Positions 21,160 to 32,000 of a DNA stretch of 64,000 nt are shown here, piece after piece; positions within the stretch are counted from its first letter, which is position 1, and every line of letters starts with the position of its first letter. The DNA is from Pachyseris speciosa (lineage: Eukaryota > Cnidaria > Anthozoa > Scleractinia > Pachyseridae). The position numbers were made by a program, and so were the translations under genes. The stretch spans positions 1 through 64,000 of the forward strand of contig JAEMWC010001460.1 in the NCBI GenBank assembly GCA_016490735.1, in the 5' to 3' direction. The notes beneath the pieces are model-generated. The model did no database searches and was not told the origin of the DNA. It saw only the letters and a program-made list of their open reading frames with translations.

Positions 21160-21205
21160 AAGCGCAAAGCATCATGGGGGTCCTGATTCGTCCTCCTTAG
21201 CCGTG
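21160..21205 (-). promoter_or_regulatory. ZNF143/Staf-like motif, copy 2
   Basis: On the - strand: TAAGGAGGACGAATCAGGAC then CCCCATGATGCTTTGCGC. It shares the TAAGGAGGACGAA prefix and the CCCAT(A/G)ATGC core with 17,692-17,735. It lies inside a 138-codon - frame (20,925-21,341) that begins with a hydrophobic stretch, but I cannot support that frame as a gene. Confidence 0.3.
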
Positions 21206-21540
21206 GATCGTCTTCGACACTGGAGATTAGGACCATTGGTCCACGCATTCCACTTCCAGAACAGTGGAACAAAAACATCAGTAATCCACACAAATAAAGG
21301 AAATCTGACAGCGTTTCTGTTTCTGTCGTATCAGGCTTCATTGGCTGCAGTCTTGCTCCAAAATTACTCGAACATTATCAAAGTCACGATAGGACAGATA
21401 ATCTAAGAATATACAGTTATTACAGAAGAATATTTTCAGCCTAAAATCGGAAGAAAAATAAGAATACTCAGTTTGGACCGGAAAAACAATATTCTTATAA
21501 AAAAAATTTAATAATAATAAGCACGCTGGGCATACTAGTC

Positions 21541-22412
21541 CTGTCCCAGAACTCTCTCTTACTCCCCCTTGCATAGGGTGGGGCGGGAGAAGGGAGAGTC
21601 CTGAACAACTTGTAGGCGCATGCTCGGGAGGGCGCCATTCCCCCCCTGTTCTGGGGGGAAAATCATATTTGGTAGTAAAGCACGTGGATGACGCCATTTG
21701 TCTGCGCGTGCAGTTTCAAAATCATTAAAAATCTGGAATTTTTCACAATTCAAAAACTGAATAAACTTCTCGATTAAAATAGTACAGTCATACCATAGAA
21801 CTGACGATACGAATTCTAAGAGCTGCTTGTTTTAATTGAATGGTTTTAGCCGTCCGTTAAGAAGTATACTTTTTTTTTATAACAAGACAGTGTTGACGCA
21901 ACATGTACGATAACAGACGCCATTCCGCGCCTGCAAGCTGAAAATAAAATTTGCTCAGTTTTCTCACAAATTGAAACGAATTTATCTGCAAATGTCGGGA
22001 AAACTATATTACAAAACAAACAAAAAAGCCTTAACCGTGCTTTGTTCTGTTATAAGACACTCAAGAAAGTGACGAGATCACTCAAGAAGTAGCAAGAAGA
22101 AGAAGTAGTGCAACTTTGTATTTCAATTTCTAAAACTTGGTCATTTCACGTTGTTGTTTGCCGAGGACGGCAAAGAAATGTACGAAAATATAAAACGCAC
22201 GTGTACAGTGATTGTTTTTGCTAATTAAACCCATTGTTCTGTGACGTTCTCGTTGCCGTTGCCGTCCTCGTTGCTAAAGCTCCCTCATAAAAGGCTGGTG
22301 CCTAGTTTAATTTGATTGGCTCGTTCCGAGCATGCGCCTGCAAGTTGTACAGGACTCTCTCTTCTCCCGCCCCACCCTATGCAAGGCGGAGTAAGAGGGA
22401 GTTCTTGGACAG
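21541..22412. mobile_element. Inverted-repeat element with arms of about 100 bp
   Basis: The left arm 21,541-21,640 (CTGTCCCAGAACTCTCTCTT ... CCCACCCTATGCAAGG on the other strand) is the inverted copy of 22,320-22,412 (GAGCATGCGCCTGCAAGTTG ... GAGTTCTTGGACAG). About 680 bp separate the arms. The frames translated through the arms (SLLPPHPMQGG and similar) are TIR translation. No transposase is present, so it is a MITE-like element. Confidence 0.65.
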
Positions 22413-22504
22413 GAGTATGGGAATACGCGCTCACAAAAAATGCCAGGCAGATCGCATCTCGGATCAGCGGTCTCGCGCTGATAAAAATCAAAACAAATTT
22501 CCAA

Positions 22505-22933
22505 ATGGCAGCTTCTGTGCCCTTTGAAGATGTTATCAAAGAAGTGACTCGTAGTCACACTGAAGAACTACAAGACTCCAGTGATGAGGAAAGCGACCAA
22601 AAAACTGAAGCTATAGAGTCAGCTGTCAATTGTTATACAGAATGCAACGAACTGGGGGAAAAAATCGCCCTCTTTAAACAAGAGGCAAAAGGATATTTAA
22701 GCGGGCCTTACGAGCAACATGCTAGAGGGAACGATTCATTTTTAATTTTGTGTGAATCATCACTCAAAACAGGAGCGATGTTAAAAGAGGAAGCCCGTAC
22801 ATGGTTGGATTTAATCTACAGGAGGCTGTCAGCTCGTCGCCGAATTAAGAGACCGTGGTATTTGGAGCTTATCAGTGACATTCCAAAGGAAATTTTCTTA
22901 ACTCTTAAAAAGGCCTTTTCAGCCACAACATGA
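22505..22933 (+). CDS. Hypothetical protein of 142 residues
   Basis: The frame opens upstream in the inverted repeat, but the likely start is the ATG at 22,505. It has a fair context (CAAATGGC), begins MAASVPFEDVIKEVTRSHTE and reads on to a TGA at 22,931. The middle is acidic (DSSDEESDQKTEAIE). The second half is helical and basic (EEARTWLDLIYRRLSARRRI and KRPWYLELISDIPKEIF). There is no signal peptide or membrane segment. I recognise no domain. The composition, with an acidic N-terminus and a basic helix-rich C-terminus, would fit a small nuclear or DNA-associated protein or a transposon accessory ORF. It starts 93 bp after the right arm of the inverted-repeat element, so that element may supply its promoter. 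Confidence 0.4.
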   Translation: MAASVPFEDVIKEVTRSHTEELQDSSDEESDQKTEAIESAVNCYTECNELGEKIALFKQEAKGYLSGPYEQHARGNDSFLILCESSLKTGAMLKEEARTWLDLIYRRLSARRRIKRPWYLELISDIPKEIFLTLKKAFSATT

Positions 22934-23238
22934 ACTAAGCAATGTATGCATGGAAGGAAATCGTAAGGACCTCTTAACAAGTATTGCATATTTGAATGTG
23001 CAATGTTTCGAATTTTGACAGGGAAGACAATACAACAGTTGAAAAGTTACTTGAGAAGGAAAATACCTGGGAAAGGCAAAGCAAAAGTCCTTATTTCGAG
23101 GTTTAAGGAATTCAATCTTTGCTACAAGTATTCAAAGCGGAAAATGACTGTCTCGTGTCATTATGGTTTCTGGAACACACATGCTACTAAGTCGTGGTCT
23201 GGTACCCCCCCTCCCTCCTCCCCCCCCTTGACGCATTT

Positions 23239-23564
23239 GGTGCTTACCATTTGTAAGAAAATTCCTGAAAATTCGGTTTGAAGTCAAATGGAAAGGTAAT
23301 TTTCCGGAAAGTCTTTTTAGAAATTGTGGACAACCTCCAGAGGTAATCCTCTTTTTCCGCCGGTTCCGAACGGAATTCCGGAAATGTCCTTACCATTTGC
23401 GCAAATCGTTCCGTTTCCAGGTCGTTTCTAAGGATTTTTCGGACGGAACGCCTGGTAGTAAATGGTAAGCGCTAATCTCATCCGGTTGGTCGGTAAATTC
23501 GGAAATTCGCCAACATTATTTAAAGGTCATTCCATCCGGATTTTTCTGACAAATGGTAAGCACC
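23239..23564. mobile_element. 326-bp MITE with TIR GGTGCTTACCATTTGTvAG
   Basis: The left end GGTGCTTACCATTTGTAAGA is mirrored by the right end TTCTGACAAATGGTAAGCACC. Flanks CATTT and CATTA suggest a short target duplication with one change. Internal copies of TTACCATTTG and TTCCGGAAA repeats (23,390-23,470) resemble subterminal transposase sites. It is non-coding. Confidence 0.75.
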
Positions 23565-23702
23565 CATTAAATATATTATATCTTATCTAAAATTGATCCT
23601 CTGATCACGTTTCTTTACTTTGTAGACATAAACCTTTTATGTACCTGCTGCGTTACGTGTCGATTTTTTTTTTCGCGGATCCAGCTCTTAGACTACACCA
23701 CA

Positions 23703-23703
<1 letters not shown>

Positions 23704-23778
<75 letters not shown>

Positions 23779-23779
23779 A
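23704..23779. repeat. (TA)n microsatellite
   Basis: About 76 bp of uninterrupted AT/TA dinucleotide with one TTT interruption near 23,765. Confidence 0.98.
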
Positions 23780-23789
23780 ACGTTTTAGC

Positions 23790-26550
23790 TGCTCATGAGC
23801 CCTCGGAAAGTAAAATTAACTCAGAAGTCCTAAACATCATACTGATCTCACATTAAATTGATTGAAAGCTCCTACTTGAAATAATACATTTATTTCTCCT
23901 CCTCGCCAAATCAGATAACTAAGGCTTACGCTAAAAGCAACTTAGCTTATACCAAAAGTCAAGCGTGATTTGCTAGAGCCCTCGAGCTGGGATCCGTGAC
24001 CATTTTTATTTAATTTGATATTAAATGAATGAATAGCTAAAATTGTAGTGGACACTTGAAAATAATTGTTTTAAGCTCTAGTAAAGGTGAGGGCCATGAT
24101 AAAAGGCCAAAACTCAGAAGAAACACAAATTAAATTAGTGGAGTAAGTAGTGGAGGTGGGTTGATTGCTTGGATGGTCTATCAACCTGTTCCCGCAATTG
24201 AGCCTTACAGTGTATAACCGTTCTTCAAACGCAACACCTAAAAGTCCGTCTTGTATTCAATTTTTTTAGAATCAACTGACAATTTTTTTTTGTTTTTGAA
24301 ACATTTTCCACTTGAAATAAGACTAGTCCTTGAACATCTTTGCTTCTTCTTTTTTTCTTTCAAACTGATTAACATTTGGAAAGTCACATATGCATTATAT
24401 AAGGCTCAAAATGAGACTTAGTGTTCCAGTTTGACAAGCTTACAACAGAGGGGATACGGTGTAAAATTGAGAAACAATGGAACAAAAAATTTTTTATTAG
24501 ATTAAACTTTTTAAGAGAGAGCCTTATAACAGGAACAGACTATTAAACAGAACAAACAGTAACTACTAAAAGAGGTAATAGCGTAGCGCGCGAAGCAGCA
24601 CGGGTAAGAAAGTAAGGTAACCAATCGTTCCTAGAAAATTCTGTCTTGGTTATGACGTCACCAACGACCGTAAAACCAACCATACGTTCACCCCTCCATG
24701 TAAGCCGTGTATTTATTTGCTCTGCTCGTGGTGTTTTTCCACACCAAATGTCGGTTTCCAGCGAGAAGCCGGCTGTGGCTCATTGGTGGACTGAATGATA
24801 TAAATGAGGCGGGAAAATAGGGATCAGAAATTAAATAAAAGAGGGACGGTAAAGAGTGAACGCGTTGTGGTCTCCTGGTTTTTATAACCATGGATCGACC
24901 TGCTCTGCTAGGCTTTTCGTAACCCAAGAAATCAATTACAGCTTATTACTTTGCCATCGGCACTGACAAAGTGACAAAGCAGGGTGAAGAAACTGATGCA
25001 AAGCTTTAGCAGTATGAAGAGGCTCAACTGACGCCACTTCGGAGGTTGTCCTCGCTATCCGCCACATTTTCATAAACATAAGGAAATCGACTTTCACAAG
25101 GACGTTTCTGAGTTTGTTGAAAAGAAAGAGGGAATATTAGCTATGTGCCTGTAACGGAAAAGATTTGTAAGAAGTGCGAACCTAAATGAAAACGTAACTA
25201 GGGCACAATTATGTCTATGCAGGTGCTTTTACACGGAAAACAATGCTGGTCAAAAACAATGTGGTATACGTATACAGCGGAAAAAAAAACAACGTAATTT
25301 TGAACAAAAGTCGGAGAAACCAATAACTTGTTAGCTCAATGATAAGCGACCAAAGCACTTTAATAAACTCAAAAAACAAAACAAAACAACAACAACAAAC
25401 AATTTCACGACTTATGTAATACTTCATATCTTAAAACATAACAACATAACCTCAGCATATTGGTGGTAAAAGAAAATTTAATGAAGGCACGCGAAAGACT
25501 CGTGAAAAAGATTGGAGACTTGACGGGGGGAGGGGAGAGAGATTTGAAAAAAAATTGTGGGCACCTGTGGAAAAAACCAGGCTACATCCGTGCTATATCC
25601 TCTGTCTTCTAACAAATTATATCTTCTAAGTGATAACGAAGTACAATGTGTAAGCGTAAGATAATTGCTACGATTTTCTCTCTACATAGCTTTTATGGTC
25701 TTCCGGGAAAAAAAGAAAACAGGCCTACACATCCTTAATAAGACTTAAACTTACACAGATTTAGTAAAGGTATGTCTGTGGATGAATAATACGACTTCTT
25801 CTCTTCTCTTAACGCGGCTGTCTATTAAGGTTACAGTAAACCTTCAGGGGTGTCTTTTGGAAAATCGCCCTTCTGCGCGTTGTTTTCAAAGAAACCCCAG
25901 GTAACTATATATCACTGGAAAGCTAATAAGCCATAACATCCGAAAATTGCTTTAACTTTCACAAATTTTGTTTTTTTAGGGGAGCGCAAGCGTTCAAACG
26001 CAAAAATGACCGTGTTTGCTCAAAGGAATTAATAGTCCTTGTGTTACCGTGGACATCCAAACAAACTGGTCTATCTCATTCAGGAGATAATAGGCTAACA
26101 AAGAGTGTGAGGCTTTTACGATATATTCATTGGTTCCTGAGAAAATCCATTGGAAAGTTGACCAATAGAACTTTTCACCATGCGAGTCACGCACTCGGAC
26201 GCCACGGAAAAAAAGATTTTGACTCACACGCTTTGGTGAGTCAATGTGTGACGAATATATTGGCCAAAATTCATCCAAATCCGATAAATCTAGATTGACA
26301 TCAATTCATCTGAATGAAGGGGATACACGCAAAAATAAAGCCTGAGTTTTTGGCCTCGAAAGATTTTCACAGTTCTCACGCCTCATTGAAGTTCCTGTCA
26401 AAGCGATCATACCGCCGACCAATAGAGAACAATCGAGGAACCCCCCTGAAGAGGAAACGTGACAAACAGTCTCATTCATTCACGATAAAGTTGATTCCAC
26501 AGTGACAGACGAGGAGTCTATTTTTATATTCAACATCCTAAAATTGGAAG
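23790..26550. other. No recognisable gene; CRE-like site at 24,652
   Basis: No domain-bearing frame. TATGACGTCACCAAC at about 24,650 is a consensus CRE half-palindrome. ATTGGTG and GGCGGGAAAA follow at about 24,783 and 24,809, so 24,640-24,830 could be a promoter, though no convincing start codon follows. A run of GGGGGGAGGGGAGAG is at 25,525. Small frames at 26,041-26,505 have no family resemblance. Confidence 0.35.
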
Positions 26551-26557
26551 AAATAAG

Positions 26558-26939
26558 TCAGTAGCGAAGAAATTCGCCCGAAACAAGCGCTGGTTGTAGC
26601 AAGAATGCACATGGGTAAGAATCCGCGTCAGATGAAGACGTCTCGGTGTAATCTTGTGCTTTATTTTGGGAAGAGCGAATTTTAACAGTGCCTGCGCCTA
26701 CTTCTTGTGATGTCGATGGCTGCGGTTCTGCGACTAAATCTTCTGAATCAGGCTTGTCAAACCAAGAACCGTATTGAGAAGCAGAAGGCACAAGCCTTTT
26801 TTTCCTCATGATACGTCTGTTCATTCTTCTGCGCTTTCTTTGGCCCGGGCCGTACTCTTCTTCGTCCGCGATGACTTTTCTCTTTTTGCTCGTTTCATGA
26901 AGATGACTAATCTTTTTTTGTGTAAAAAAAGTCTCGTCG
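26558..26939 (-). CDS. Hypothetical basic/Ser-rich protein fragment
   Basis: The - frame is open from about 26,939 (DETFFTQKKISHLHETSKKR) through KVIADEEEYGPGQRKRRRMN, RRIMRKKRLVPSASQYGSWF and a Ser/Asp-rich tail, to a TAA at 26,558. ATG codons occur at 26,824 and, in another frame, upstream. The SKKRKV and QRKRRR clusters are classical nuclear-localisation signals, and the tail (TETSSSDADSY) is low complexity. It could be one exon of a nuclear protein, since a pyrimidine-poor 'TTTCTAAAG' precedes it and no strong acceptor is visible, or the accessory ORF of a decayed transposon. No family is recognised. Confidence 0.3.
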
Positions 26940-27539
26940 CTTTAGAAATTTCGAATGTTGATTTAAATAAACTATGCAGATTCACGGTAATTCGAGATCC
27001 AGGATGAAGCTACCCGCCGCCGAAAAATGTGACAGACGGCTTGGAATAACAGAATTATCACACCTCTCACTATTCATTGACTTTGCTCAAAAACAATTTT
27101 TTTTTGCCGTTTCTCGCGTTCTCTTCCATATTATGCAAATTTCCTTTCACCAATTGCTGGATTAATTATTTGTTTAACCAAAGAGTGAATAACTCAAATT
27201 TTGAAAAATGTGACCCTGGAATGTTTACAGCTACCTTAAGACCTTCACGTCATTGTTTTCTAATGAACGTCGTGTAGCTTGCGTAACACAAAACTGTTGC
27301 TGGACAGTGTATCTCGTATCTCATATCGTTCTTCAACAGCCCTTGTCATACATTTTAAGGTTGGCTTCTTTTATGTGTAGAGTTTTCAAAGACGATTTTT
27401 CTTTTTGCGACCCATGTTTTGTATTCCTCTGTTAGTTTAAAGTCATTCATGGTTTAGCACCTAGTAGTATTTGTAAATTAATTTCCGTTAGGCGCTTAGG
27501 TAGATACAACTTGAAGTCTACTAATGCGCTTATATTAAT

Positions 27540-27815
27540 AGTCCCATGCATTGAGACACGTTACTCTGGGTAATCGTGCATTCATAATTGTCGCACCTGA
27601 ACTGTGGAACGCCTTGCCTATACTTTTAAGACAGTGTTGGAGAAGCATTATTTTAGATTAACTTTTATCTGATTAGATCATGTTATTGCGATCTTTTTGC
27701 TGTTTGTTTTTCTCAAGTCTTAGGATTGTACAATATCTTTGTGTGAAGCGCATGCGATCATCCCATCACGGCTAGTATGCGCTATACAAATTGATAAATT
27801 TATTATTTGTTATTA
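27540..27815 (+). mobile_element. 3' end of a CR1/L2-like non-LTR retrotransposon
   Basis: Reads LGNRAFIIVAPELWNALPIL, the C-terminal 'APxLWNxLP' motif common to CR1/Jockey-type ORF2 proteins, then a FxxxLEKHYF-like segment. The tail GCGCTATACAAATTGATAAATTTATTATTTGTTATTATT is typical of the 3' UTR ending in an ATT-rich microsatellite. Only about the last 275 bp are present. Confidence 0.65.
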
Positions 27816-27925
27816 TTTAGACAGTTCTTAGGGCGCAGTTCGCCACAGAATTCTTTACTATTCCTCTTTCCCAAGCATCGCTCGCCAGAGCTTTAAAGGT
27901 CGCGCCACCAGGCACTTTCTAGTAA

Positions 27926-28170
27926 CCTGGCCCGGTCGTTCGAAAGCCGATTAACTCAATCCAGGATTAGCGTAAACTTTGTTTGCAGTTTTTAACCTTT
28001 TGTATGAGAGTTTCTTTTGCTGCTTTTTACCTTTCAGGATTGACGTCCTCTAATCCAAAATTTTACAGAATATCAGCATTGAACAACGTTCCTGGATAAA
28101 GAAATAAACTCCTTGGTTAATTTTTAATCTTGGATTAGGGTTAATCGGCTTTCAAGCAACCCGGCCCAGG
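27926..28170. mobile_element. 245-bp MITE with TIR CCTGGcCCGGtyGyTyGAAAGCCGATTAA
   Basis: The left end CCTGGCCCGGTCGTTCGAAA is mirrored by the right end TTTCAAGCAACCCGGCCCAGG, with GCCGATTAA/TTAATCGGC continuing the pairing. The inner parts GGATTAGCGT and TCTTGGATTAGGG also pair. It is non-coding; no certain target duplication is seen. Confidence 0.7.
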
Positions 28171-29016
28171 TTCCGCGCTGTAAGAAAACTATATGGAGCC
28201 ACGGTAAATTCGTTGGATACTTGGAGGAGACAAATTTGAGTAAAAACAAATCAATGGTCCAAGATTAGCCTCACTTGAGTATGAAAAGTATGAAAGTTCT
28301 TCATCTATGTGACATTACAATTTTGAAAGAGGCATATTACGGTTGAGAAGAAACAGTTAAAAACCTCGTTTTAAGAAACAAGTTGGCTATTTTATGACAA
28401 CTGAAAGTTTGTTTGTTTTCTTCTTTTTTTTAATTTGTGAAAATAAAACAAAATTAGACGAGGGTGTAAGACTTTAATCGAGAATCTCCCTAAAAGTCAC
28501 CCGATGCATCTCAGGTGGCTCAACAAAAAGCTCAACGTGTATGATTTCCCACTTACTGGTTACAGAAAGCTTGCTAACCTACATGGACAAGTTTAGAATG
28601 AGGAATCTGTAGGTTTCAAAAAAATGTTTTCATAAAAAAAAATCATGTCAAACATCAAAATAGACGTTTTTTCTTTTTCAAAAACGATTACTCTATAGCT
28701 ACTCTATGAAATGAGAAATTCATTATTTACCCATATAAAGAAATGTGACTCGTGTGTATGGATAATTTCAGCAAGCTTGCGCGGCATCCCACGTTGAAGC
28801 TTCCAAATACATTTCACAACTAGTAAACCTGCTCACATTTATTGTATGACTAGGGTAGATTTTATTATCAAGTAGTAATATCCTTGCAGTCACTAATACC
28901 AACCAAGGATGAAGCACTGTACTTAAGTAATTTGTTCCACTTGCTTGCAGATTGTTGTCTTCGTGCGATTACTCTAAACGTCAGTGGAAAGCTAAACCTT
29001 AAACATTTTAGTGGAA
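28171..29016. other. Upstream region of the first lectin gene
   Basis: No gene. The 5' untranslated region and promoter of the lectin gene starting at 29,017 should lie here. No TATA box in a convincing position is visible, although ACTTAAGTA and CATATAAAG occur at 28,919 and 28,733. Confidence 0.3.
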
Positions 29017-32000
29017 ATGGAATGGGTTCTTGCAGTGACGCTAATAGCACTGTGGAACTTACATGGTAAGTGAGAAGCGCCCCTTGCCTTTTCCTTGTTG
29101 TATTGTTATTGTCGCTGTTGTATTGTTGTATTTGTTATTGCTTTGTTATTTTTCTTTTCCCTTTTTTTTTTGCCGTTGTGTTAATAAAGATCAACAGGAT
29201 GCACTAAATGTACGGCTGTCTTTAAGCTACCATTGGCTTGATAAAGCACAGGAGACTGAGATCCCGTCAGATGAAGCTGCAACAAGGTTTCCTAAAAACC
29301 AAATTTTGCTTGCTCAGTAGTCGTTCTTGTTAGCAAATCTGGGTGAAATTTTTGTCAAATCGTGTCCTAGAGTTTTGTCAAATAATTTAAACTAAGACTA
29401 ATTGCAATTTTAGGCTGTCTTGCTTCTACAATTTTAGCGACTCAAAAGTATATAATTAGAAAGTCATTTTGCAAAAGAGAGAATATTTGAAATAAATCTT
29501 AACGTGGACGTTCTTGATTCATTTTCTTTAGCTCACTTCAAGAATATCGCAAAAAAGAAGCTTCATTGGTATCTAAGGCGCAGATTTAACAATGTTATTC
29601 TATTCTAACTATCAACATTCTTGAAGTGAATATGAGCAAGATCCTTATCAATGATATGAAAAAAGAAGTAAAAATTTATCTTGTTTCCGAGCACTTTTCT
29701 TCAAAATATTAATTTCGCTTCAAGAAATGAAGGATTTTTGTGTGATCTGTGCGAAAACAATTTGAACCGCAAATGTAAGTAATTGACTTCTTGTGACCTT
29801 GCATCAATGCGCACAAGCTTTTTGCTGGTGTGACCACATTTTGTGTTTGTTAAAGCTTATTACCCATCAAAATCTTTTGTATTGTGGCAAGTTATACTCT
29901 CACGAGCAGCAAGCTTCCCTTTCTTATTCCACATGGGGTAAAATATTTCCTACTGATCATTATCAGGGCTGATACAAAGCAAAAACATTCTTGGTGGTTT
30001 TTAAGTTTCGACTGAGAATAAATGACAATGCGTTAGTCCTAAAAACGGTGAGATGTGCTCTGAAGATGAAACAGCCACAACTGATTAGGTCATTATAATT
30101 ACCAGGACATACTTCCCTTTATAGCTCTCACACAAAACAAATATTCTCGACTTATTTCTATTGCTATATATTTGCCAGGATATTACGGAAAAAAGCTGTA
30201 CAGGTGGCAAAATACCTGAAAAGTACAATGTAAAACTAATCTTTACGTTGAGCTGCGTAACGTGAATCCAACGTCCAGGCTGTGGATGAAATATCTGGTT
30301 ATGCTGTTTTCTGGTATAATTTCAGAACACTTTCGTCAAAAAAATCGGGATTTTCTTTTGAAGGTTGATTTTGAGTGACCTTGAAAATGAAAAAAAGAAC
30401 TACGAAAACATCGGTAATGTTTCTTGACTGGGAGAGGACATTGATAATAAAACAAACATCTTAGATATATACATTTTTTAAAATTCTGTCAGTCTCAGTA
30501 GAGGGCCTTTGATAAGGTCACTGATACGAGAACGCCCATCGTTCTGTTCAGGAAAAAATAATTCTAAACTATTGCGGGGAAATTTCAAAATATTTGTTGC
30601 CTTAATTAAAGTCTTATTGTTTTGCTCCTAATTGTTCCAAAGCTATTTCTAAAAAGCGGCTGAAAGATTAGATAAAGCAAGGCTCAAATATGCAGTGTAC
30701 GGTCTTTCATCGACTCATTCAACACTAAAGCCGTTTGTAATTAAATATTAATCGAGCATGATTTAAAACCAATAACTAATTTTAACCTTTGTTACATCAC
30801 CAACTGCATTTTTTCGTTGCCAATCTCCGTGATCTGGTAATATTTATGGAACATGAAAATAAACCAGTAATGAAAGAGAGACACGAGGTTAGATATACTA
30901 TACCCCTCTTTACGTATTTGGGCAAGAATTAACCCCTAGTCCAATCCACACATTCCTGAAAATGAAATTCCCATGACACTGATTTTCTTATTGTTCTTCT
31001 ACAGCAATTGAATACACCCTTGATGAAATAATAGCTGTTAGAAATGATCTTAAAGGTTTTAATGTTTTCTCGTTAGTATTGTGCTTTCTTTATCTCTATT
31101 TTTTGATCTAAATCACCTCTAATTTCAATTTTGCCATAAAAATGCAATTTCATTTGACTTTTTATTGTCATTCTTTTCATTATGCCTTCGTAATGCGTTT
31201 ATCTATATATGCTGCTTATTTTTTTGCTTCATTTATTTTATTCTTTTTTCTGGCAAGCCTTAGCGATACAGAACATTATTCAGTACAATGGTGCTCTCGA
31301 ATTTTCTGTTGGTCAGACTGTAAACATGCGCTCTTGGTCATGACAATTTGAGACATTCAGACTGGGTTGTATTGGTATGACGTCACGTGAATTGCTTGTG
31401 GTCAGCGGATTGCACATCTTAACCCTTTCTCACTGTCACTAAGGTTCTCGATTCGGTGTTCGTATTAAAAAATACGGTGATATATTGTTCAGCAGAACGT
31501 TCATTCCCATTCTCCTTCACAGAATACTCGTTTCTTTTGGTCACTTGGTAGGAGAGACGAGAGATTCTGGTAGCAAAGACTCACCGAATGTCATAATTTT
31601 CTGACATCCGCTAGCGCATGTGATCACTTAATTCTTGGTGCACATTCAGTTTTTAGTAGCCAATGCAAAAAATTTCCTTTGCAACCAGTAACGGTAAGTG
31701 CAGACGAGTGGCTCTGGGGACGAGAATTGTTAATCCAGTACTCGTATATACCCGTTGTAGAAGAGTTTACAGTTTACGATTAGGTTCCTCTATCATACGT
31801 GTCTCGTGAATCTCTACAGAATCCACTTTCCCTTGTCACTACTTCAGTGGAGACCAGAACATAATTTCAATTCGAAAGTATAATACGATCAATTGTTTCA
31901 CTAATACAACTGAATCCCGTCTCTGGAAATGATGGCGTGAGAAAAATGTAACAAACTTTTCTTTAATGCCTTTTAGGAGCAAAACATCAGGTGGACGCCA

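Noticed and set aside
20925..21341. 138-codon - frame with a hydrophobic start (FLYLCGLLMFLFHCSG)
   Set aside because: Considered as a signal-anchored protein, but no family resemblance, no splice support, and the ending is low-complexity hydrophobic; kept only as context for the ZNF143-like motif.
21338..21753. - frames containing CSGLSLLPPHPMQGG
   Set aside because: The same peptide is read from both arms of the inverted-repeat element (also at 22,316 on +), so it reflects TIR sequence.
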